From assembly GCA_943704525.1 (NCBI GenBank), contig CALSCQ010002632.1, positions 32,501-52,500 of the forward strand: a stretch of DNA of 20,000 nucleotides. The letters run 5' to 3'. Made by a program: the position numbers and the translations under genes. The DNA comes from Pigoraptor vietnamica (Eukaryota > Opisthokonta > Filasterea). Below the pieces are notes generated by a model. It was given only the letters and a program-made list of their open reading frames with translations. It was not told the DNA's origin and did no database searches. Positions 1 to 8,000 of the stretch are shown piece by piece; within the stretch, counting starts at the first letter, position 1; each line of letters opens with the position of its first letter.

Positions 1-591
1 GTGGCGCGCTCGCTGGCACGAGAGTGGGGCGGGGCGCGGATTCTTGCTGAGGGCGGGGGAGAGGCCGTGTCGCCCATCGACATTGCGCCGTACGCCCACA
101 TTCGCGCCAACGCAGCGTCTGCAAGCGCACGCTATCGCCCCGTGGCCGTCGATCCCTCCCGTGTGCGGCCGCTTGCTCTCCGGGCGAATGCACAGCAGGG
201 CGAGCCCGTTGCGCTGCTCTTCCGCCAGGGCGCGTTCCCTGCGTCGCACGCCGGGGAGTCGGACGGGTCGTTCGCAGCTGTGGTCACGTGCTTCTTTGTG
301 GACGCGGTTTCCGATGGCGCCGAGGTGGTCGCTGCGGTTGCGCGGCTGCTATCGCCGGGCGGCGTGTGGATCAACTACGGGCCCCTCCACTACCACGCCT
401 CGGACTCGCCACCGCTCGCGCTCGACCAATACGTGGCCCTCATGCGTGCCGCTGGACTGCGCGTGGAGCGTGCAGACGTGACGTCCGGCACCCCATACAT
501 TGACGACGGCAACTCTCTGCGCAGTGAGATCTTTCGGTCGGTGCTGTGGGTGGCGGTGCGCGAGGGCGCGGGGCATGCAAACGGCGCGTGA
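1..591 (+). CDS. CARNMT1: Carnosine N-methyltransferase-like protein (N2227 family), C-terminal part
   Basis: Partial gene: the 5' part lies before the window. The frame is open from base 1 and ends at TGA 589-591. Family role: an S-adenosylmethionine-dependent methyltransferase that converts carnosine to anserine (human CARNMT1, yeast YNL092W). Seen here: a stretch like the family's tryptophan/histidine pre-core segment (DIAPYAH, residues about 27-33, then RYRPVAVDP). Next comes the hallmark core VVTCFFVDAVSDG (about 94-106) and LLSPGGVWINYGPLHYH (about 116-132), matching the family pattern of TCFFIDTA followed by LKPGGVWINLGPLLYH. The tail (YIDDGNSLRSEIFRSVLWV) matches the usual C-terminus, so the 3' end is complete. 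The SAM-binding N-terminal half is not visible. The GTG at base 1 is only the window edge, not a start, and the first ~25 residues could include intron. Convergent with the next gene, 79 bp between stops. Family call is firm; the exact substrate is inferred. Confidence 0.85.
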   Translation: MARSLAREWGGARILAEGGGEAVSPIDIAPYAHIRANAASASARYRPVAVDPSRVRPLALRANAQQGEPVALLFRQGAFPASHAGESDGSFAAVVTCFFVDAVSDGAEVVAAVARLLSPGGVWINYGPLHYHASDSPPLALDQYVALMRAAGLRVERADVTSGTPYIDDGNSLRSEIFRSVLWVAVREGAGHANGA

Positions 592-670
592 GTCGTCCTG
601 GGCGGTGCACGCTTAGTCTGTCGGCTGACTGGGCCACCTTTTCAGTCGAACTGCGCTCATATTTCTTCCT

Positions 671-3600
671 TCATTCGGACGCCACAAGGGACCCCACGGC
701 CTCGGTGAGAGACACGGTGCGGCGCAGGAGGTCTCCCGTCGCCTCGAGCAGCTCGCGGCGCCTTCGGTCGGGCGCGTCGCTCCCCCCGGCCAGGTGCGCC
801 ATGAGGGCTCCGCGGAACGCCCGCGACGAGTTGAGAAAGGCGGAGAGGTTTGCCCCGCTCACTGCGTCGGAACGGCCCCCGCTGTGGTCGCGCGCACTCG
901 CGATATCGGTCGCGAGACGTTGGAAGAGCGCCGATAGCGTACCGGCCTCCTCCGCAAGCCGCACGGGGTCGTCCACGACGCGCGGTAGCTCGGACAGGCG
1001 TTCGCAGAGTCGGAGGCCCGTCTGGCGGGCCGCGAGTGCCGGAGATGCGGCATGCAAGTCCCCCGGTGCCGCCGCGACTTGCGACTGCGACGAGGGGGCT
1101 TGCAACTGAGGGGGTCGGCTAAGCGCGGGGGAAACTTGCTGTTTGGCGGTTGTGGGCTCCGACCGCCGCACGGCGCCAGGCCACAGCACGGCAGCGTCCA
1201 CTGGGAGAGGCATGGGCTGCGCGACCGCCGAGACCGCGGCATGTGGTCGCGCGTTGGGGAGGGACGGAGGTGCTGCAACGACTGCTGACACTGGCCTTGA
1301 GGGAGCCCGCGGCGAACTCGGGTGCTGCTGTCCAAGCGGCTGCGCAACTGGGACGGCGCTGACCGTGTTCGTTCGGTCGGCGCTGTGCGTGGTCGCGGCG
1401 GGTGCCTGTCCGATGGGTGCTGCGTAGACTGCGTTGTCGCGCGCATTGCCACCGGATGGCCGCGTGTCGGCCGCAATGGCCGAGCCTGACGCGGGAGGCT
1501 GGGCCGCAGCCGCAGCCGTCGCAGCCGCGGGAACAGGCGAAGCGGCTGCCTGTGGTGTGGCGGGGTCTTCGGATGACGAGTACGATTCGCTGTCCTCGTC
1601 GTCGTCGTCCGTGTACTCGTCGTCGTCGTACGATGCGTCGTCATCATCATCGTCGTACGAGCCGTCGTCGTCGTCGTCGTACGAGCCCTCGTCGTCGCTG
1701 TCGTCCGCGTCCGCGTCGCTCTCCGTACGCCCCGGCGACGCTGGCGCAGCGGGCACGAGGGGCACGGGAGGGCGGCTTGCGGGATGCGGGACTTGCGGGT
1801 TTGTCCCTGAGGGTCGTGCATTCGCAGCTGGTGGCTGGTTGGGCTGTTGCTGTGCTACGGGTTGTGTCGTCGGCAGCGGGGGCCTTGCACCGGGGGCCGG
1901 CTCGACTTCCGCGTGTTGCGTTGCGGGCACCGACACGGCCTTCCCGGGCGGTTGGGGATGCGGCGTGGAAATAGGCGCTCCTCGTTCCGTTGCACGGTCT
2001 GTGAGCGGAACAGTCGACGTAGGCGACGGCGGCGCATCACGTTGCGGGGCAGTCGCGGGCCCTGGCGGCTGCAGCGGTCGTGCGCGTGCGGCCGATGGAG
2101 ACCCGTCCAGCGAATCGTCCGACCCGCGTTCTCGCCCCGCGGGCAGCAGAAATGTCACACGGTTGCGGCCGGATCGCGGCGTCCCGTCGGTGTCATCGAG
2201 ACGCGCGTCGCTGCGTGCATTTCGGGCTGTGTCCTCAACTGAGGGCGCTGGAGAGGAAGGCGTGACTGCGGCGACCTGCGCCTTTGTCGGGCTTGCGCCG
2301 TGTGGTACAGTCACAGCGCGCACCTCATTCGCACCAGACGCGACAGTTGGCAGCGCGACGACAATTGGCGCGGCGGGCCGCATGCTTTCGGCGGTCGCCG
2401 CGTGCATTTCCGCTCGACGCATGGGCTCGTGCGCGCTGCTGTGCCCCGCACTTTCCGGCACTTCTGCTGGCGCCGACAGTCTGCGGGGAACTTCGGCGGC
2501 CCTCACCTCCATCGTCTTATCCTGCGCCGGCACTGCCACGACCGCCGCCGCCGCCGCCGCCTCCCGCTCGGGCTCCCTACGAGGCGACGGGGGCGTGGAC
2601 TGGGCCACGGGCATGTCCGCGGGCGCATCTGTCGCCCCTGGGGCGTCTGTCGGCAGGTGTGTCAAAGACCCCATGTCGCGGCTGCCCTTGCGCCGCATGC
2701 GCTTCTCGCCGTGGCGCGCGCGTGCCGCGTCCTCCGGAGGGATTGCGATCGCGGCAAGGATGGGCGAGTACGCCTTCCCCTTGGGGGCGGCTGCGTCGGC
2801 GCCCTCAGTTGTACTGCTGGTGGCCGCTGCAATGAGGCGCGGCGGTTCGGACAGGCGCAGTGTTGCGCTGGGAGGGCTCATCGGGCCCCGCGACGACCCG
2901 TCGTGCGACATGGCGACGGCCACGCGGAACGAGCAGAGCATGCCGGGCGGGGCGCGCGCAAACGAGGCGCGCGCGTCGAAGGAGAGTCCGTCGACCAGGT
3001 ACTCCTCGCCGTCGCTGCGCCGCACGACAAAAACCGCGGGGTGCGCATATCCCTCGGGCGGCAACCACGTTAACATCCCCGCCGAGTCTATCTGCGGCCG
3101 CGACGGCGGTTTGTCGGGGGCGGACTGTCCCTCGGCAGGTACTGCCACCACCACCCGCGCCTCGCCTTCCGCTGTCGCTGCGGGCGCCTCAGGCCGCTCA
3201 CGCCGCCGCTCACCCTTGCGCTTTCCGCGAGAGGTCGCCATGCTGCCGTCGGACAGGAGAGACTCACGGGACGACGTCGCCGACGACGGCTCGGGCAGTC
3301 TCTTCGCCTCCTGTTGGGGAGAGTCAGTCGGGTCCGCCGCCTCGCGTTTCCTGTCCATCGAGCGCGACGGGTGGTCGTGGTCGCCGTCCTCCGATTGCAA
3401 CAAACTCTCTGTCGCGGACTCGCCTGCGGAGCTCTCGTTCAGGACATCGCGGCCGGCGTCGTCCCGCTTGCCGTGCGCACGTGACCGTCGACCTCCCTTC
3501 TCTCGGCTGCGGGAACGCCGGCCCTCAAGGGCGCGCTCCGCCTCGGCCAGGCGCGCACGCGTGTTTTCCAGCTCGGCGCGCATTGCAGCCACTTCCCTCA

Positions 3601-4609
3601 CGAGTGCGGACGTGCGGTCGCCGTCGTCTGCCTCCGCACCCGCACGCGGCTCGGCGGCTGCCTGTGCTTCCGCGACGTGCCGCTTTTGTCGCAAGCGCTG
3701 GTCAATAAGCATCGACTCGCGTCGCCAGTACTCACGGTCGAGCACCGCGGGGCCATTGCCAGGGACGTGTCCGCCGTCGCCGTCCAACGAGGCTACGTCC
3801 CCGCCCCCCTCTGCGTCCCATCCGCTCGAGTGAGACGCAGCCGGCGAGGCATTCTCCGGCCGCGCCGCCGCACGCACTCTTACTGCCCTTCGCGGGTGCG
3901 ACAGGTCACGGGATGCTGCCGGCGGCACGGGTATTGAATACATGTGATCGACCTCTGCACTGTACAGCAGCTCATCGCCCTCGCCGTCAGTGTCGCCGCT
4001 GCTGTCGTATGCGTTCGTGCGTACACTGTGCACACGCACGGCTCGCTGCGGCGGCTGCGGAGGGCCAATCGGGGGAAACTGGGGCACAGGGGCAACTCTT
4101 CCGCGCGTGCCATTCCACGACGACGACGGCGACGAGGACTTGCCCCGGGCGACGCCGCGAGGCGCCCCCACTTCGGCATACGTCGAGCGCGCCTGCACGT
4201 GCCCGTGCGATCGGGCGAGGCTGGCTGCGCGCTGCCATGCGCCGCGCGCACCTGTTGCCGTCGATGGTCGTTTCTGCGACGGGCTCGGAAGGGCAAACCC
4301 AGGCCCCGTGCCCACTGCGGGCGCGAGGCGAAACCCGTACGACGCCGGCGAGGTTGCGGTGGCAGGCCGCACGGTGCGAACGAGGGCAACGGCACTGCGC
4401 GGGCGGGCAGGGGCCGAGGGCCGCGCCTTTGCCACACGTGTGCTCACATCCCTTCGGGTGAAGCCCGGCGAGTACCCGTCGGCCACGGCGCCGTGCGCGG
4501 CCGCCAGCGTGCGAAATGCATTGGGCACGCTATCCGCAAACGCGCCATAGACGCGCGCTTGCTGCATGGGGACATATTGAAAGGCGCCGACGGGCGAGAA
4601 TCCGTCCAT
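671..4609 (-). CDS. Large low-complexity protein with coiled coil, FN3-like domain and acidic run (1312 aa, function unknown)
   Basis: A single uninterrupted frame on the minus strand, ATG at 4609-4607 to TGA at 673-671. The frame stays open to about 4712, but the only earlier start-like codon is a TTG, so the ATG is preferred. I do not recognise the whole protein. Visible parts: a Ser/Ala/Pro/Arg-rich N-terminus; a charged helical, probably coiled-coil stretch at residues about 290-360 (VREVAAMRAELENTRARLAE); then an Arg/Ser/Lys-rich basic patch that could be a nuclear signal. At about 500-590 there is a fibronectin type III-like domain (GMLTWLPPEG, later FRVAVAMS and GPMSPPSATLRL). A Pro/Ala-rich linker follows, then an Asp/Ser/Tyr run at about 963-1015, and a helix-rich C-terminus (about 1195-1312). 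There is no signal peptide or membrane helix, so the protein is probably intracellular and possibly a scaffold. It is intronless although most neighbours are heavily spliced. Existence is likely; function is unknown. Confidence 0.75.
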   Translation of the reverse strand: MDGFSPVGAFQYVPMQQARVYGAFADSVPNAFRTLAAAHGAVADGYSPGFTRRDVSTRVAKARPSAPARPRSAVALVRTVRPATATSPASYGFRLAPAVGTGPGFALPSPSQKRPSTATGARGAWQRAASLARSHGHVQARSTYAEVGAPRGVARGKSSSPSSSWNGTRGRVAPVPQFPPIGPPQPPQRAVRVHSVRTNAYDSSGDTDGEGDELLYSAEVDHMYSIPVPPAASRDLSHPRRAVRVRAAARPENASPAASHSSGWDAEGGGDVASLDGDGGHVPGNGPAVLDREYWRRESMLIDQRLRQKRHVAEAQAAAEPRAGAEADDGDRTSALVREVAAMRAELENTRARLAEAERALEGRRSRSREKGGRRSRAHGKRDDAGRDVLNESSAGESATESLLQSEDGDHDHPSRSMDRKREAADPTDSPQQEAKRLPEPSSATSSRESLLSDGSMATSRGKRKGERRRERPEAPAATAEGEARVVVAVPAEGQSAPDKPPSRPQIDSAGMLTWLPPEGYAHPAVFVVRRSDGEEYLVDGLSFDARASFARAPPGMLCSFRVAVAMSHDGSSRGPMSPPSATLRLSEPPRLIAAATSSTTEGADAAAPKGKAYSPILAAIAIPPEDAARARHGEKRMRRKGSRDMGSLTHLPTDAPGATDAPADMPVAQSTPPSPRREPEREAAAAAAVVAVPAQDKTMEVRAAEVPRRLSAPAEVPESAGHSSAHEPMRRAEMHAATAESMRPAAPIVVALPTVASGANEVRAVTVPHGASPTKAQVAAVTPSSPAPSVEDTARNARSDARLDDTDGTPRSGRNRVTFLLPAGRERGSDDSLDGSPSAARARPLQPPGPATAPQRDAPPSPTSTVPLTDRATERGAPISTPHPQPPGKAVSVPATQHAEVEPAPGARPPLPTTQPVAQQQPNQPPAANARPSGTNPQVPHPASRPPVPLVPAAPASPGRTESDADADDSDDEGSYDDDDDGSYDDDDDDASYDDDEYTDDDDEDSESYSSSEDPATPQAAASPVPAAATAAAAAQPPASGSAIAADTRPSGGNARDNAVYAAPIGQAPAATTHSADRTNTVSAVPVAQPLGQQHPSSPRAPSRPVSAVVAAPPSLPNARPHAAVSAVAQPMPLPVDAAVLWPGAVRRSEPTTAKQQVSPALSRPPQLQAPSSQSQVAAAPGDLHAASPALAARQTGLRLCERLSELPRVVDDPVRLAEEAGTLSALFQRLATDIASARDHSGGRSDAVSGANLSAFLNSSRAFRGALMAHLAGGSDAPDRRRRELLEATGDLLRRTVSLTEAVGSLVASE
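1563..1720 (-). repeat. Imperfect GAC/GAT trinucleotide repeat encoding the poly-Asp run
   Basis: On the + strand this is a run of tcg/tca triplets broken by tacga and gcg units. On the coding (minus) strand it encodes Asp tracts separated by Gly-Ser-Tyr or Ala-Ser-Tyr spacers, ending in a Glu/Ser/Tyr patch. The repeated D-run plus GSY/ASY unit looks like local triplet expansion and duplication. It probably varies in length between strains. Confidence 0.75.
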
Positions 4610-5094
4610 CCCCAAGATTAGGCTGCGGCGGCCGCCAGGTCCGGCCTCTACGGACTGCTGCTGGCCGCGGCCCCCATCCAGCACGCCCAAACCACTTTGA
4701 CTCCCGGGTGTTCAGGGCGCGTGAGGCACCAGACGATTGCTGCCGTCCACCGCCCGCTCGCTGTGAGACGGTGTGCGAGCTTTCTTCAGAGCGCGTGGGT
4801 AGGTGCGATTGCAGAGTTGAAGTCTGGTGGCCCAAGTCGCGTGTTTGCATACCGGACACGCGTTTCTATGGGAGCATGTACCGTCATAGTGATGTCATTA
4901 GTGCTCTCAGTGCCTGGTGCCGATTGTTTGAACCAAGCTTCCAATTTCTCACTGCAGAGCGCGATTTTTTCAATTCGAGAGTCCCGACAACGCGTGTCCA
5001 GTCCACCTCCAGCCTTGCCACCTGGACAATGGCCGCCGGTTTCGAACAGAAAGTGAATAAGGAGCCAATCAATCGAGCAAGGCACGCCGCAGCA
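4610..5094. promoter_or_regulatory. Divergent intergenic promoter region (485 bp)
   Basis: This lies between the ATG of the minus-strand FN3-like gene (4609) and the ATG of the receptor kinase (5095), so it must hold both promoters and both 5' UTRs. Its 3' half (about 4780-5080) is visibly less GC-rich than the flanking exons. A CRE-like TGATGTCAT lies at 4890-4898 and a T-run (gcgattttttcaattc) at about 4961-4976. No clear TATA box at a fixed distance and no convincing ORF or RNA gene. An in-frame ATG at 5029 could extend the kinase N-terminus by 22 residues. Confidence 0.5.
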
Positions 5095-8000
5095 ATGGCG
5101 CTGCACGGGGGTTTGCGCGGCCATGGCGCTGTTTCGCTGCTCCTTCTGCTTGCGGCGGCGGCTGCGCCCGCCCTGTCGCAGAACGTCGCCATTGTTTCCG
5201 GTGAGCGGCCATCTCACCGCCTTTGCGCAGTGCGTCGTCGTTGACTGAGCCACTCGCCGGGCTCACCCTCCTCTTCTCTTCCACGCATTCTAGGGTTCGT
5301 GACGGAGTTCAATACGCTGCCGACGGTCGGCTGTCGGCGCGCAATGGCCGAGTTTTACGGGCCTGGCAACGACGGCCGCTGCCAGTTCATTCTGACCAAC
5401 CCAAGTCCCGTCAACATGGCGTACGTCCGGAGCGTCGTTGCAGGTGGGGCTCTCGCGTGCGAGTGCACGAAGGCATCGCGGGGCGAGTTCTCGTTTGTCG
5501 ACTCCTGCCGTGACTTCCTCCATGTGCCTTGCACGCAAACACCTAATGTGTTAGGACAGCAATAGGTGGCAATAGCGGTCACAATCGCCATGTCTCGCAA
5601 TGTGCAAAAAGTGTGTGTTTGAGCGCCGGTGCATGTGCATTGTTGAGGTGACACCCTCTGCTGCGTCTACACAGATCCGCAGTACGCCCACGTCGTCTTC
5701 ATCGGCTTCTACTTTGAGACTGCGACGTACGCCATGGCCCTGGAGTTCCGCAACAAGACATTCACCATGATTGACGTCGGCTTGGACGAAAGCCAGCCAC
5801 AGATAGCGTTCCTCAAGCAGAACGTGCAGGGCGTCGTGTTTGCGGAGGTACATCATGTCATTAAGCAAGGGGTGTGCACGCTCACGTCGTCTCGCAGCCG
5901 TACACCAACGACACACGTGTGCTCCCGCAGCCCCCTAAATGCGCCCACTGCATGAGCCCACTGCATGAGCCCCATTGCATGAACCCCACTGCATGAACGT
6001 GCGCTAATGCGCGCGCTTGCGTGCTCCCACCCCCACCCTCTCGTCCATCCCTGACACGCACTCACACACCGACAGGACCAGTCCGGCTTCATGGCGGGCG
6101 TCGTCGCGGGCCTCATCACCAGCAGCTTCCGCGTGGGCATCATCAGCGGGACGCCCTTTGCTCCCCTCGTGCGCTTCGTCAACGGCTACTTTGGCGGCGC
6201 GCGTTACGTGTGCCCCTCGTGCCAGGTCTTCAGGGTGTACGTCAACTCGTTCGACAACGCGACGCTCGGAATTGCAGCCGCGGACTGTGAGTGGCGAGCC
6301 CGTGTCCATTGTGCGTGCGTGGACACTGCGCCTGCCCCACTGCGCTAATTGCTTGTGTGTCAGCGCTCATCCAGAGCGGCGTCGACGTCATCTTTGGGGC
6401 GGGCGGTTCGATGGGCAGCGCGGGCATTCTTTACGCTTCGGCGCGCGGCTTGTACGTCATCGGCGTCGACGCCAACGAGGCGCTGTCGACGTTTGCGGGC
6501 GCACCGGACATTCAGCTGTCTAAGGTGATAACGTCCGCCGAGAAGCGCACGGACACGGCGGCGTACCTCTCGATCATCGACAGGCTGCGCGGCGTGTTCT
6601 CCGGCGGCACTCGCGTGGTGGACGCGTCGGTCGGAGGACTCGCGCTCTCCCCCTGTCCGAACGCGCTCGCGTGCAGCGTGCTGTCCGGACTCGTGCCTGT
6701 TACCACCTCGACGTCTTCGTCGTGCGCCAAGACGGTGCTCGTTGACCGGCAAACGCGGATCAACTCGATCTTCGAGAGCATCAAGGCCCGTGCGCTCAAG
6801 ACGGGCACAACCGCGGACGGCTACTTTACGACCGTTTCTGACCAAGGTTTGTGCTGGGGAGGGCTTCGTGTGTGCGTGGTCATCCCAGTTGCTAATGCGC
6901 CGGCTTACGCGCGTACGCGACTGAGCAGGCGCTGACATCGACGAGTGGGCGAGCGTCAGCCTCTTTGGGCCCGCGATGCCTGCCACGAAGGGCCACTCTG
7001 CCACGCTTGCGCGCCACAACAACATTCTCGTGTTTGGAGGCGAAGTCAACGGAAACCCTTCCTCCGCGTGCCACGTGCTCCAGTTCGGTGTGTGACCGCC
7101 AAAAATTGCCACACGGTGTGTTCCAGCCTGACTGTGAATGCGGCCTCGCAGACACGCAGGAGTGGGCCGTGTGCAATGCGACGGGCGCGCCATCGCCGCG
7201 GTCACTGCACTCGGCCGTCGCCCACGGCAACCAGGTGGTTGTGTTTGGGGGGCGGTCGGGGCTCGTCATACTCAGCGACGTCATTTCGTACGACATGGGT
7301 GAGTCTCGCGTGCACACTCGGTAGCATGAGTGCATAGCAAGGTGGCTTCCGACTTAGGCCTCTTTGCCGCGCAGCCACTTCCACGTGGACGACGCAGCCC
7401 ACCAACATTGCACTACGCCGCTGCGAGCACGCCGCCGCCGTGCAGGGCAACCGCATGTTCGTCTTTGGCGGATCGTCCGGTGTTGTGTCCGACGAACTCT
7501 GGTGAGTGACAATCGGCTCGACTGCTTCCAGCCGCCTCCACTTCAGCTGATGCGCTAACGCTGGAATGCGCACAGGTCGCTCGACCTCCTGTCCTACACG
7601 TGGACGCAGGTGGTGACGACGGGTGCAATCCCCCGCGGCACACGGGGCGGCGCTCTCGTAGGGGCCGCCAACGGCACGGCGCTCTATTTCTACGGTGGCC
7701 TCTTTGCATCCGGGGCGTACTCGTCCTCGCTGTACGCTCTAGACACAGGTGTGTGCGTGGCCATTTCACGTGTGTGTGTGTATGTGTGTGTATGTGTGTG
7801 CGTGTGTGTGTGCGTCTGTGTTTGCGTTTGTGTGCACGTGGCTGTGTGTGCGCGTGTGCGACTGCATGTGTGTTGTGGGTGTCAGCGTGCATACGTGCGG
7901 CACTTTTTCCGCCCTGTGCCAACGTCAGCAATTCGCAGCGAGCGCGGCGTGGACGGCGCTGTCCCCAAGCGACCCCTTTGGTGTCAAGCCGGTGGGCGTG

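Noticed and set aside
1434-3833. A long + strand open frame (799 codons, Ser-rich) opposite the FN3-like gene
   Set aside because: Its poly-Ser run is the complement of the Asp-codon repeat, it has no recognisable domain, and the minus-strand frame is longer and carries a coiled coil and an FN3-like domain. GC-rich DNA often leaves the opposite frame open.
4610-4690. TTG-started extension of the FN3-like protein
   Set aside because: No upstream ATG exists before the stop near 4712; non-ATG starts are rare in nuclear genes. The ATG at 4609 is preferred.
5029-5094. Upstream in-frame ATG of the receptor kinase
   Set aside because: It would put 22 mostly polar and charged residues before the hydrophobic signal sequence; the ATG at 5095 gives a normal signal peptide. 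Not excluded.
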